Origin: Subtercola boreus
GTDB lineage: Bacteria; Actinomycetota; Actinomycetes; Actinomycetales; Microbacteriaceae
NCBI RefSeq assembly: GCF_003399635.1
Contig: NZ_NBXB01000017.1
Span: 57,108 to 121,107 of the forward strand
Length of the DNA: 64,000 nt
Direction: 5' to 3'
The position numbers were made by a program, and so were the translations under genes. The notes below the pieces were generated by a model. That model was given only the letters and a program-made list of their open reading frames with translations. It was not told the origin of the DNA and made no database searches. Of the stretch, positions 27,003 to 35,832 are shown piece by piece (positions within the stretch are counted from its first letter, which is position 1; each line of letters starts with the position of its first letter).

Positions 27003-29550
27003 CCGACGCGCTTCTGTCGTCGGGGGTGCTGTCGGGCCCGAGGATCCAGGTGTCTTTGGCGCCCCCGCCCTGCGTCGAGTTCACGACCAGGCTGCCGGTC
27101 GGGGCGACGCGGGTGAGCGCCAGGTCGGCGATCTCGAAGTCACCGGCGCCGTCTCCGGTGACGTAGACGAAGGCCCGTAGGTCGACGTGGCGCGGCTCGA
27201 GCGTCGCGCCGGTGTAGGCCGGGAGCGACGAGAGCGCGACGACCTCCTGGGCGACCCACGCCGCAGGCTCCCGCGCGATCTCCGACCGACGCGCGGCGAC
27301 CTGGGCGGCCGTCGCTGCGGGGCCGATCATGACACCCCGCCCGCCCTCGCCGTCGACGGGCTTCGTGACGAGCTCGCCGACGCGTTCGAGCACACTCCGG
27401 CGCTCGACGTCGTCGCTCGTGCGGTAGGTCGGCACGGATTCGAGCAACGGCCGCTCGTCGAGGTAGTACGCGATGAGATCGGGCACGGTGCAGTACATCG
27501 CCTTGTCGTCGGCGACCCCGTTGCCCGGCGCGTTGGCGAGGAACACGTTGCCGGCGACCGCCACCTCGAAGATCTCCGCCCCGATTGCGCGGCCGGCGTT
27601 GTTCTGCAGGTCGACGAGTTCCGGGTCGATGCGCACATAGAGCGAACGGATGACCGTTCTGCGCTCGCCCGTGACGACGCGGCCCTCATGGATGTCGAGA
27701 TCGTCGGCCGTGACGAGCAGCAGGCCGGCATCATCGGCGAGGCGGCGGTGCTCGAACCAGGCCGAGCTCCCGGGACCGCTGGAGAGCAGGGCGAGGGCTC
27801 CGAGGCCGGTCTTCTTCGCTCCTCCGAGGCTCTGCCGCAGGGCGCTGAGCGCGGAGTGCGGATCGAGGAGCCCGTCGGGTCGGGGCAGGTCGGGCACGAC
27901 CGCATCCATCAGCCGGCGCGCGGCCATGGCATAGGCGGCACCACTCGGTGCACGCACGTTGTCTTCGAGCACGCGCCAGCCGCCGAACTCGTTCCGCACG
28001 AGGTCGAAGCCCATGATCGGGGCACGCACCGTGTCGTGGGGGAGTCGCGCGGCCTCCGCTCGCCAGCCCACCCCGTCGACGGTGCTCGCCGGCAGCACCC
28101 CGTCGGCGATGACCTTCTGCTCGCCGTAGATGTCCCGCAGGAACGCGTCGATCGCGCGGGCCCGCTGGGTGAGGCCCGAACCGAGCTCCGCCCACTCGAA
28201 GGCGCTGATCACCCGCGGCACGAGGTCGATCTCGAAGGGGGTGAACTCACCGCCCACGCCGAAGTCGAGCCGGGCATCCGCCGTCCACGCATCGCGTTCG
28301 CTGCTGCGGTCGGCCAGCGCCCCCGGTGTGAGGGTGCGGAAGAAGTCGACGATCTCCCGGTAGTGCGGCCGTGGGGCGGCGCTCGGGCCGACTGCTTCGT
28401 CGCCGGCGCGGATCCGGTAGCCGCGGAGGGCGGAGGCCGCGGGTTCGAGCCCCCCGGCCGGGCCGTGGGTCTCGGCCACGACGAGCTCGACCACATCGGT
28501 GAGGCTGCCCCGCTCGGCGAACGCTGCGCGTTGGCGGTCGGCCGAGTTGCCGCGGGCGAGGGTGGCCTGGGCGAGGCGACGCACCTCGTCGAAGTCCCCG
28601 AGCTCCTCGAGTTGGGGGCGCAGCCGTTTGATGAGGCCCCGCACCGCCTGCGCGGCGGGCACGGGTCTCGGATGCTCGGTGGAGTCGAGAAGGTGACCCG
28701 AGAGTCCGCCGCGCGCAGCCTGCCACATGGCGGCGCGGTGCAGGGGAGCGCGGATGCCGAGCGGCGGCCTGCCGTCTTCGATCTCCAGCTCGGCGGCGCG
28801 AACGCTCGCCCGGAAGAGCCCCGCGATGAGTACGGCATCGTCGACGATCGGGCACGCGTCGCAGACCCGCAGCTCGAGGGTCGGCTCGTGCGCAGAGGGC
28901 CGCACGTCGAAGTAGGCCATCTTCGCATCCGCGATCACGCCGCTCGAGATGAGGTCACCGAGCATCTCGTCGTACTCGGCGGCACTCGCGAGATACCCCG
29001 TCGCGCCGGCGCTCGGCCAGCGCTGCCAAATGGTGGTGCGGATGCTCGCATACCCGGTGTCGTGCCCGTTCAGGAAGGGCGAGCTGGCCGACAGGGCGAG
29101 CAAGATCGGGATGTCGCGGGAGACGCGTTGCGCGATCTGCACGGCCATGTCGCGGTCGGCCACGCCGACGTGGATCTGGGTTCCGCAGATCAGCTGTTCG
29201 TCGACGAGGAGCCGGTACTGCTCCTGCATGCGGCGGTAGCGGCCCGTCGCCGTCAGTTCGAAGTCGGCGAACTCGGAGTGGGGGGCGGTGCCGACCGCGG
29301 CGACGCCGAGCCCGACCTCAGCGGCGGCGCCGATGAGGTCGCCGCGCAACCGCAGCAGTTCCTGGCGCAGACCGCCGAGGGTGGTCGTGACGGCTGTGTT
29401 CGTCTCGACGGTCGTGCGTTGGATCTCGGCCGAATAGTTTTCCTTCGGCAGCCGCGAGAGCAGCTGTGGCGCACGGGCTGAGAGCTTCCCGCTCTCCAGA
29501 TCGATCAGATGCAGTTCTTCTTCTGCTCCGAGGGTCAGCTCAGCACTCAT
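26932..29550 (-). CDS. Carboxylate-amine ligase fused to a circularly permuted type 2 ATP-grasp protein
   Basis: An 872-residue fusion of two ligase domains. Residues 1-380 form a YbdK-like glutamate-cysteine ligase type 2 domain (LGAEEELHLID start, CGTQIHVGV, TLELRVCDACP). Residues 400-850 form a circularly permuted ATP-grasp domain (MGFDLVRNEFGGWRVLEDNVR, GEAGRG-type loop VDGEGGRGVMIGP). Both are predicted to join a carboxylate to an amine using ATP. The fusion is found in actinobacteria and proteobacteria, often in loci for small modified peptides or glutathione-like compounds, but the product is not known. TAAGTT lies 6 nt before the ATG, suggesting a leaderless mRNA. Confidence 0.88.
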   Translation of the reverse strand: MSAELTLGAEEELHLIDLESGKLSARAPQLLSRLPKENYSAEIQRTTVETNTAVTTTLGGLRQELLRLRGDLIGAAAEVGLGVAAVGTAPHSEFADFELTATGRYRRMQEQYRLLVDEQLICGTQIHVGVADRDMAVQIAQRVSRDIPILLALSASSPFLNGHDTGYASIRTTIWQRWPSAGATGYLASAAEYDEMLGDLISSGVIADAKMAYFDVRPSAHEPTLELRVCDACPIVDDAVLIAGLFRASVRAAELEIEDGRPPLGIRAPLHRAAMWQAARGGLSGHLLDSTEHPRPVPAAQAVRGLIKRLRPQLEELGDFDEVRRLAQATLARGNSADRQRAAFAERGSLTDVVELVVAETHGPAGGLEPAASALRGYRIRAGDEAVGPSAAPRPHYREIVDFFRTLTPGALADRSSERDAWTADARLDFGVGGEFTPFEIDLVPRVISAFEWAELGSGLTQRARAIDAFLRDIYGEQKVIADGVLPASTVDGVGWRAEAARLPHDTVRAPIMGFDLVRNEFGGWRVLEDNVRAPSGAAYAMAARRLMDAVVPDLPRPDGLLDPHSALSALRQSLGGAKKTGLGALALLSSGPGSSAWFEHRRLADDAGLLLVTADDLDIHEGRVVTGERRTVIRSLYVRIDPELVDLQNNAGRAIGAEIFEVAVAGNVFLANAPGNGVADDKAMYCTVPDLIAYYLDERPLLESVPTYRTSDDVERRSVLERVGELVTKPVDGEGGRGVMIGPAATAAQVAARRSEIAREPAAWVAQEVVALSSLPAYTGATLEPRHVDLRAFVYVTGDGAGDFEIADLALTRVAPTGSLVVNSTQGGGAKDTWILGPDSTPDDRSASVRPSGDRTERPAEHPAAARTPAG

Positions 29551-29638
29551 GCCGACAACTTACTGGCACCGGGGCCGGGAATGGAGCCTCCCTGCCGTTT
29601 TGCCGGGGACTTGACACCTCGCCCCCGGCTCGGGCAGA

Positions 29639-30133
29639 TCAGGTGTTGTAGTTGTACCCGGAGCTGTGCGTCAGGCCCGCCGTGCTGAACAGCACTACGA
29701 AGAAGAGGATGTACGCGATGATCCCGAGGATCACGAGGGCGGTGTAGGCGTACCCGATGATGAGGCCTGCCAATGCCATTCCGCGACCCGATTCGCCGGT
29801 GCGGCGGATCTGGCCGAGCGCGATGTGGCCGGTGACGATTCCACCGATCGGAATGGTGAGCCCGAGCACCAGCGCGATGATCGCCAGGGTGTTCGTGCGC
29901 TGGCCGTAGGCCTGGGGCGGCGGAACCGCGTAGGGGTCGTACTGCGGAGCGGTCGGGGCCTGGCCGTAGCTCGGAGCGGGTGCGGTCTGGCCGTAGGGCT
30001 GCTGCGCGGAGGCCGACTGGTTGTACGCCGGCTGGCCGTACTCCGGCTGCTGCGGCTGGCCGTACTGTTCGGTCGGCCGGGTCTCCCCGTACTTCGGCTG
30101 CTCAGGGGCGGGGGGCGGGTTCTGATCGCTCAT
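29639..30133 (-). CDS. DUF4190 family membrane protein
   Basis: A 164-residue protein. The first 80 residues are a Tyr-Gly-Gln-Pro repeat (PQQPEYGQPAY, QQPYGQTAP), probably disordered and cytoplasmic. The rest is the DUF4190 module: two membrane helices flanking a short loop (GHIALGQIRRTGESGRGMALAGLIIG). Such proteins are common in actinobacteria and have no agreed role. The gene is followed on its own strand by a bulged G+C-rich hairpin at about 29592-29637. Confidence 0.88.
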   Translation of the reverse strand: MSDQNPPPAPEQPKYGETRPTEQYGQPQQPEYGQPAYNQSASAQQPYGQTAPAPSYGQAPTAPQYDPYAVPPPQAYGQRTNTLAIIALVLGLTIPIGGIVTGHIALGQIRRTGESGRGMALAGLIIGYAYTALVILGIIAYILFFVVLFSTAGLTHSSGYNYNT

Positions 30134-30226
30134 CGGCTGCTTCCGTTCGGTGGTCTCGACTCAGGCCAGCCTACGGCGTCGGCTCGGCCCGCTGCTCTAT
30201 TACGATTGCCTCCAGGGAGGCAGACG

Positions 30227-31144
30227 ATGGTTCGGAGAGCGCCCGTCACCCCGCTCCGGGAGAACCTGCCCCCGAGCATCCTGATCCTGCCCGACGGGCG
30301 AAAGCTCGCCTACCACGAGTACGGCGACCCGGCCGGGTCCGTCGTGGTCAACTGCCACGGTGGTCTCGTCAGCGGTATCGACATCGAGTACTCCGACGAA
30401 CCGGCGCGGGCTCTCGGGGTGCGCATTATCTCGCCCGACCGGCCCGGGATCGGCGGCAGCTCCAGATGGCCCGGGCACCGGATGCTCGACTGGGCCAGCA
30501 CCGACCTCGATGTGCTTCTGGCGCACCTCGGCGTCGAGCGGTTCCGCGTGATCGGCTGGTCGGAGGGCGGCCAGTACGCGCTCGCCGCCGCGCACGCGCA
30601 CGCCGGCCGGGTCGACCGTGTGGCGATCGTCGCCGGGGCCCTGCCGCTGGCCGAACCGGCGCATCCGGAGCGGCTCGCCGAACTCAATGCGAACGACCGG
30701 CGGCTCATCGCGCTCGCCCGTCGGGTTCCGATCGTCGCGCGAGCGTACTTTCTGGGGAGTCGTTGGCTGAGCGTCCTGTCGCCGCCGATCCTCGCGCGGC
30801 TGGCGTCGATCGGCCTCGGCCCGAGTGACGTGAGCCTCATCACCACGTACTCGAACTGGTTCGCCCGCGCGATGGCCGAGTCGGTGGCCGACACCCGAGG
30901 GTCTGTGGATGACTACCTCGCGTTCGGGGCGCCGTGGGGGTTCGCGCCCGAAGCCGTCGGGGCCCGGGTCGAAGTCTTTCAGGGCGACGCGGACAGGGTG
31001 ATCCGCGTCGAGTGGTCGCGCATCCTCGTCGAGCGGCTGCCGGAAGCCCGGCTGCACGAATTCCGGAACGAGGGGCACTTCGTCGCCCTCACCCGCCGCG
31101 CCGAGATCCTGCAGTACCTGACGACCGTCTCCGACCCGGTCTGA
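30227..31144 (+). CDS. Alpha/beta hydrolase
   Basis: A 305-residue hydrolase of the alpha/beta fold. The nucleophile elbow G-W-S-E-G-G (about residue 110) places Ser as nucleophile, an oxyanion HG motif is seen in NCHGGLVSG, and the C-terminal NEGHFV carries the catalytic His. ATG 30227 has GGGAGG upstream; the frame is open further 5' but overlaps the DUF4190 gene on the other strand. The substrate is unknown. The 3' end is 1 bp from the convergent ABC transporter gene. Confidence 0.9.
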   Translation: MVRRAPVTPLRENLPPSILILPDGRKLAYHEYGDPAGSVVVNCHGGLVSGIDIEYSDEPARALGVRIISPDRPGIGGSSRWPGHRMLDWASTDLDVLLAHLGVERFRVIGWSEGGQYALAAAHAHAGRVDRVAIVAGALPLAEPAHPERLAELNANDRRLIALARRVPIVARAYFLGSRWLSVLSPPILARLASIGLGPSDVSLITTYSNWFARAMAESVADTRGSVDDYLAFGAPWGFAPEAVGARVEVFQGDADRVIRVEWSRILVERLPEARLHEFRNEGHFVALTRRAEILQYLTTVSDPV

Positions 31145-31145
31145 G

Positions 31146-34100
31146 TCAGGCAGGGCGCTCCACCGACTCGAATGCCTCCCACATCGACGCATAGCGCCCG
31201 CCCGCGGCGATGAGGTCGTCGTGCGACCCGAGCTCCGCCACGCGGCCGTCGTGCATCACCGCGATGCGGTCTGCTGCGCGGGCCGTCTGCAGGCGGTGCG
31301 CGATCACGACGGTGGTGCGGCCCGACGAGACGCGTTCCATCGCGGCGGTGACCCGCGCCTCCGTGGCGAGATCGAGGTTCGAGGTGGCCTCGTCGAGCAG
31401 CAGGATGGCCGGGTCGACGAGCTGGGCGCGGGCGAGGGCGATCAGCTGCCGTTGCCCGGCCGAGAGGGAACGGCCGCGTTCGCTGAGCACATGCCCGTAC
31501 CCGCCGGGCAGGCCCCGGATGAGGTCGTGCGCGCCGACGGCGCGGGCCGCAGCCTCGACCCGGGCATCCGACGCCTCCGGATCACCGAACGCGATGTTGT
31601 CGCGCACCGAGCCGGTGAAGAGAAAAGCCTCCTGGGGCACGTAGCCCAGCTGGGTGCGGAAGGAGACGAGGTCGAGGGTGCGAACATCCATTCCGTCGAC
31701 CAGCACCGCGCCCGAGTCCACGTCGTAGAACCGGGCCAGCAGCTTCATCACGGTCGACTTGCCCGCGCCGGTCTCGCCGACCAGCGCCAGCGTCTCGTGC
31801 GGGCGGATGTCGAGCGTGATGGAGTGCAGCGCCTCCGCGGGCTTCTGCGCCTGCACCGCCGCCGGGTAGGCGAAGTGCACATCGACGAGCGAGAGTGCGC
31901 CGCGGAGCCGCCCCGGCTCGATCGCGGTTCCGGGTGCTGGCTCGGGGGTGAGCGTGTCGAGCTTCATCAGTTCGGAGATGCGCCCCACCGACACGCGCGT
32001 CTGCTGCCAGGAGTCGAACACCTGCGAGAGCTGCTGGATGGGGGAGAAGAACAGCGAGATGTACAGGATGAAGGCGATCAGGTCGCCCGAGCTGAGCTGC
32101 CCTGAGGCGATGAGGCCGGCACCCACGCCGAGCACGATCGCATCCGCGACGCTTGCGAGGAACTGCACGAACGGGAAGTACAGCGCGACGAGCCGCTGCG
32201 CGGCCACCCGGGTCTCGAGGAAGGAGCGGCCGAGGCCATGGAACCGCTCGACCGTCTCGCTCTCGTGCACGAACGCCTGCGACTCGCGTACGCCCGAGAG
32301 GCTCTCCTGGAAGTCGGCGTTCACCAGCGCGATGCGGTCGCGGGCCGTGTCGTAGAGCGACGAGGCGCGCTTTCGGAACCAGACCGTCGCGAAGGCGAGC
32401 GGCACCACGACGGCGAGCGTGAAGAGTCCGAGTTCGACGTTCAGCGACACCAGTGCGATCCCCACACCGACGAAGGTCACGACTGAGACGAGCGCCGAGA
32501 GCAGCCCGTTCTGCACGAGCGACTCGAACTGCACCACATCGGTCGTCATCCGGGTCATCACCCGCCCGGCCATCTCGCGCTCGTAGTAGTCGAGGGAGAG
32601 CCGCTGCAGCTGCGACCAGATACGGATGCGGAGTGACAGCATGACGCGCTGAGCGATCCGGCCCGTCACGAACGTCGACGCAATGCCGTCGAGGAGGGCG
32701 GCGAGCGTCACGACGAGGTAGAGGGCGGATGCCCCGAGCAGCACCATCAGCGACCCTGCCTGCACGCCGTCGTCGATGCCGGTCTTCACCAGCACGGGGC
32801 CCGCGAGACCGGCGAGAGCGTCGAGCACGACGAGCACCAGACCGAGCGCGAGCGGTCGACGGAACTCCTTCAGCAGCCGCAACAGGCCGAACTGCGGGTC
32901 GTGCCGGGTCTCGCGGTCGCGGTCGATGTCCGGGATGTCGCGGATCGGGCCGAGGGCTGCGACCGCGTCGAGCAGGGCGGGGTCGGCGCCGAGCAGGCCG
33001 CTCTGAGCCCCGGCAGACAGGGGAGGACCGGCCGCGGCGGGCTTCTTTCTGCGGTCGGGCTGGGCTGCCGCATCCGCGTCGTCCTGCGTGCCTTCGACCA
33101 GCGTGCCGGCCGCGGTGAGGTCGGCGAGCACCTCGATGCGGCCGGCTGCGGCAGCGGTCCGGGTCTCCTCATCGAGACCGGAGAGCAGCTCACGATAGGT
33201 GGTGCTCCGGTCGAGCAGTTCGCTGTGGGTGCCCGAATCGCTGATCCTGCCCTCCTCCAGGACGACGATGCGGTCGGCGAGGTGGAGGGTCGACTCGCGG
33301 TGGGCGATCAGCAGCACGGTGCGTCGGCCGAGGGCCTCATCGAGTCTCTGATGGATGAGCTCTTCCGTCTTCGCGTCAATCGCGCTGGTGGCGTCGTCGA
33401 GGATCAGGATGCGCGGGTCGTACAGGATGGCGCGCGCCAGGGCGATGCGCTGTCGCTGTCCGCCAGAGAGGCTCAGCCCGCGCTCGCCCACAACGGTGTC
33501 GTAGCCCAGGGGGAGCCGGCCGATGAAGGCGTGTGCCTGGGCCACCCGCGCGGCCGCCTCGATCTCTGCCTCGCTCGCGCCGGGCCGTCCGTAGGCGATG
33601 TTCGCGCGGATCGTCGAGCTGAAGAGAAAGCTCTCCTCGAACACGACGCCGACCTGCCGACGGAGCGAGGCGAGGGTGAGCTGGCGCACGTCGACGCCGT
33701 CGACGGAGACGGTTCCGGCGGCCGGTTCGTAGAACCGCGACACCAGCGCGGCCACGGTCGACTTGCCGCTGCCGCTCGGCCCGACGATGGCGACGCGCTC
33801 GCCCGCTCGGATGTGCAGGTCGAAGCCGTCGAGCACCGGCCGCTCCCCGCTCGCGCCGATGCCGACGATCGCGCCGGTCACGCCCGCTGTGCCATCTGCG
33901 CCCGCCGCGCCGCCTGCCCCCGCAGCGCCGTAGGCGAACCGCACCCCTTCGAAGTCGATCGCCCCACCGCCGACCGGCAGGGGCACAGCGGCCGGGGCAT
34001 CCACGATCGCCGGCCGCTGGTCGAGCAGCTGGAAGATGCGCTCGATGCCCACCCGCGCCTGCTGGCCGACGGTCAGGATGCCCGCCAGCTGCCGCGCCGG

Positions 34101-34985
34101 CGCCATCAGCTGGGAGACGTAGGCCGAGAAGGCGAGGAAGGTGCCGATCGTCAGCTGGTTGTTGAGCGCCAGCCAGCCGCCGAACGCGAGCACCGCAACC
34201 TGGCCGAGGGTGGGCACGGCTTCGAGCAGGGGTTGGAACCGGGACTGGATGCGCACCGCACGCATCTCGGAGCCGTAGAGCGACGTGGAGGCCCCGATCA
34301 TCCGGTCGATCTCGCGACGCTCACGCCCGAAGGCCTTGACCACGCGAACGCCTGTGACGTCTTCGTCGACCATCTGCGCGACGTCGCCCTCGCGCTGCTG
34401 CGCATCCCAGGTGGCCGGCAGCAGTCGGGCCCGCATGCGGTACGAGATCAGCACGAGCAACGGGGTCACAATGAGGGCGACCAGTGCGAGAAGTGGCGAG
34501 AGCACGAACATCACCACGAGCGACAGCAGCATCAGGATGATGTTGCCGCTCATGATCGGCAGCATCATCAGCAGGCCCTGCACGAGGGTCGCATCGGAGT
34601 TCGCCCGTGACACCAGCTGGCCCGTCGGCATCCTGTCGAGGCTGGCGAAGTCGAGCGTCTGGAGGTGGTCGTGCATACCGTTGCGGAGGTCGTTCTGCAC
34701 CTCGAGCGCGACCTGTCCGCCGTGGTAGCGGCGCACATACGTGAACCCGAAGGTCACCAGGGCGAGCCCCACCAGCAGGGCGAGCCAGGGGAGCAGCGGG
34801 GCATCCGCGACGAGGATCACGTTGTCGACGATCTGCCTCGCGACCAGCGGAACGACCACCTGGCAGGCGCTGCCGAGCAGGGCCGCGCCGAGCGAGAGGA
34901 TGAGGCTCCGGCGGTGCCGCAGCATATAGCCCCAGAGCCGCCGCACCCAGCCGGGGGCTGCGAATTCGGTGGAGGCTTTTGTCAC
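31146..34985 (-). CDS. Single-chain double ABC exporter (TMD-NBD-TMD-NBD)
   Basis: A 1279-residue ABC exporter in which two half-transporters, usually separate 580-620-residue proteins, are joined. The order is membrane domain 1, ATPase 1, an Ala/Asp/Pro-rich linker, membrane domain 2, ATPase 2. ATPase 1 has Walker A GPSGSGKST, signature LSGGQRQ and Walker B ending in ILILDD, with Asp in place of the catalytic Glu. ATPase 2 has GETGAGKST, LSAGQRQ and the normal LLLDEA. This asymmetry matches heterodimeric exporters with one degenerate ATP site. The substrate is unknown; lipid or drug export is plausible. TAGACT lies 6 nt before the GTG start, so the mRNA is probably leaderless. Confidence 0.93.
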   Translation of the reverse strand: MTKASTEFAAPGWVRRLWGYMLRHRRSLILSLGAALLGSACQVVVPLVARQIVDNVILVADAPLLPWLALLVGLALVTFGFTYVRRYHGGQVALEVQNDLRNGMHDHLQTLDFASLDRMPTGQLVSRANSDATLVQGLLMMLPIMSGNIILMLLSLVVMFVLSPLLALVALIVTPLLVLISYRMRARLLPATWDAQQREGDVAQMVDEDVTGVRVVKAFGRERREIDRMIGASTSLYGSEMRAVRIQSRFQPLLEAVPTLGQVAVLAFGGWLALNNQLTIGTFLAFSAYVSQLMAPARQLAGILTVGQQARVGIERIFQLLDQRPAIVDAPAAVPLPVGGGAIDFEGVRFAYGAAGAGGAAGADGTAGVTGAIVGIGASGERPVLDGFDLHIRAGERVAIVGPSGSGKSTVAALVSRFYEPAAGTVSVDGVDVRQLTLASLRRQVGVVFEESFLFSSTIRANIAYGRPGASEAEIEAAARVAQAHAFIGRLPLGYDTVVGERGLSLSGGQRQRIALARAILYDPRILILDDATSAIDAKTEELIHQRLDEALGRRTVLLIAHRESTLHLADRIVVLEEGRISDSGTHSELLDRSTTYRELLSGLDEETRTAAAAGRIEVLADLTAAGTLVEGTQDDADAAAQPDRRKKPAAAGPPLSAGAQSGLLGADPALLDAVAALGPIRDIPDIDRDRETRHDPQFGLLRLLKEFRRPLALGLVLVVLDALAGLAGPVLVKTGIDDGVQAGSLMVLLGASALYLVVTLAALLDGIASTFVTGRIAQRVMLSLRIRIWSQLQRLSLDYYEREMAGRVMTRMTTDVVQFESLVQNGLLSALVSVVTFVGVGIALVSLNVELGLFTLAVVVPLAFATVWFRKRASSLYDTARDRIALVNADFQESLSGVRESQAFVHESETVERFHGLGRSFLETRVAAQRLVALYFPFVQFLASVADAIVLGVGAGLIASGQLSSGDLIAFILYISLFFSPIQQLSQVFDSWQQTRVSVGRISELMKLDTLTPEPAPGTAIEPGRLRGALSLVDVHFAYPAAVQAQKPAEALHSITLDIRPHETLALVGETGAGKSTVMKLLARFYDVDSGAVLVDGMDVRTLDLVSFRTQLGYVPQEAFLFTGSVRDNIAFGDPEASDARVEAAARAVGAHDLIRGLPGGYGHVLSERGRSLSAGQRQLIALARAQLVDPAILLLDEATSNLDLATEARVTAAMERVSSGRTTVVIAHRLQTARAADRIAVMHDGRVAELGSHDDLIAAGGRYASMWEAFESVERPA

Positions 34986-35010
34986 CTCCTGAGTCTACGT
35001 GCGCCCGCAC

Positions 35011-35041
35011 CGCCCCCCACCCCCACCCCCACCCCCACCCC
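35011..35041. repeat. C-rich tandem tract with G-quadruplex potential on the minus strand
   Basis: Five runs of 4-6 C separated by single A bases (35013-35018, 35020-35024, 35026-35030, 35032-35036, 35038-35041) give a strong G-quadruplex pattern on the minus strand. The tract lies about 15-45 nt upstream of the TAGACT hexamer (34992-34997) of the ABC exporter, over the place where a -35 element would sit. Confidence 0.8.
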
Positions 35042-35078
35042 TACTTCCCCTCCACCTCCACCTCCGGCGATCGAGACA

Positions 35079-35121
35079 CCGAAAACTGTCGGTATCCGAC
35101 GTTCTTACCGACGAATTTCGG
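35079..35121 (-). terminator. Hairpin at the 3' end of the XRE-cupin gene
   Basis: Arms of 16 nt (CCGAAAACTGTCGGTA with TACCGACGAATTTCGG, 13 of 16 paired) and an 11-nt loop lie 10 nt beyond the stop of the XRE-cupin gene. No U tract follows on the minus strand, so strength as a terminator is uncertain. Confidence 0.5.
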
Positions 35122-35130
35122 GGTTTCGAT

Positions 35131-35811
35131 TCATGGGTGGGGGTTGGGGTGGGCTGGGAGGGGTACGGGCGGGGCGGCGGCCGCGGGCGGGGCGGTGACG
35201 ACGAGCACGCGGAAGCCCTCGGGGCCGGCGGCACGCCAGGCGTGCCGGGTGCCGGCCGCGAAAGTGACCGAGCCGCCCGCGGCGAGGGATTCGATGAGAG
35301 CGTCGGCGACATCGCCACCCGGCTGCGCCTCGAGCCCGACCTCGAGGGTGCCCGCGAGCACGTAGACGAACTCGTCGTCGTCGTGCACGCCGAACTCGGT
35401 GAACGCGGTCTCGGCGCTGAACATCTCCACCCCACGGAGCCCGCCCGGGAGCTCCGCCAGCTGCCAGACCGAGCGCGCCCCGCCCCCGACGGTCGGGCGG
35501 TCGCGGTCGGCGGAGTAGACCACGTCGGTCGTCTCGTGCGTCGTCCGGCGGGGCGGTCGGTGCGCGAGGAGGTCACCCGGTTGCACGCCGAACTCGGTCG
35601 CGATCCGGCCCATCGAGGCTAGGCTCAACCGCGCGTGCCCCCGCTCGACGAGGCTCAGGAACGGCTGCGACATCCCCGTGGCCGACGCGAGTTGCACGAG
35701 GGTCTGACCCCGGGAGCGCCGGAGCTCGCGGATGCGCGCACCCATCGTGACCGCATCGTCGTCGAGCGGCGCTGTAGAGGGGGTTTCTGGCGTGATTCGT
35801 GAGTTCGTCAT
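35131..35811 (-). CDS. XRE-cupin transcriptional regulator
   Basis: A 226-residue regulator. Residues 22-80 form an XRE helix-turn-helix (MGARIRELRRSRGQTLVQLA...SQPFLSLVERG), and residues 110-205 a cupin domain (FGVHDDDEFVYVLAGTLEVGL, GGSVTFAAGTRHAW) that would bind a small ligand. The tail is Pro/Ala-rich. It is divergent from a flavin monooxygenase gene whose start is only 21 bp away, so it very probably regulates that gene and itself. ATG 35811 gives the full family length; an in-frame ATG 22 codons later (35745), at the beginning of the HTH, would leave a more normal intergenic region. Confidence 0.88.
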   Translation of the reverse strand: MTNSRITPETPSTAPLDDDAVTMGARIRELRRSRGQTLVQLASATGMSQPFLSLVERGHARLSLASMGRIATEFGVQPGDLLAHRPPRRTTHETTDVVYSADRDRPTVGGGARSVWQLAELPGGLRGVEMFSAETAFTEFGVHDDDEFVYVLAGTLEVGLEAQPGGDVADALIESLAAGGSVTFAAGTRHAWRAAGPEGFRVLVVTAPPAAAAPPVPLPAHPNPHP

Positions 35812-35827
35812 ATTTATGACATAAATA
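35811..35827. promoter_or_regulatory. 17-bp palindrome between XRE-cupin regulator and flavin monooxygenase
   Basis: TATTTATG-A-CATAAATA is a perfect 8-bp inverted repeat with a 1-nt centre. It fills most of the 21-bp gap and touches the regulator's own start codon. It is very A+T-rich in a 67% G+C setting and overlaps both likely -10 regions, which suits a repressor site. Confidence 0.7.
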
Positions 35828-35832
35828 TACCC

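Noticed and set aside
27187..29481. A 764-codon open frame opposite the ligase/ATP-grasp fusion
   Set aside because: It follows the third-position G+C of the real gene on the other strand, has the Arg/Gly/Glu composition of a shadow frame, and shows no domain.
32901..34610. A 569-codon open frame opposite the ABC exporter
   Set aside because: It is a shadow of a strongly conserved transporter; the translation is low-complexity Arg/Glu/Gly and shows no domain.
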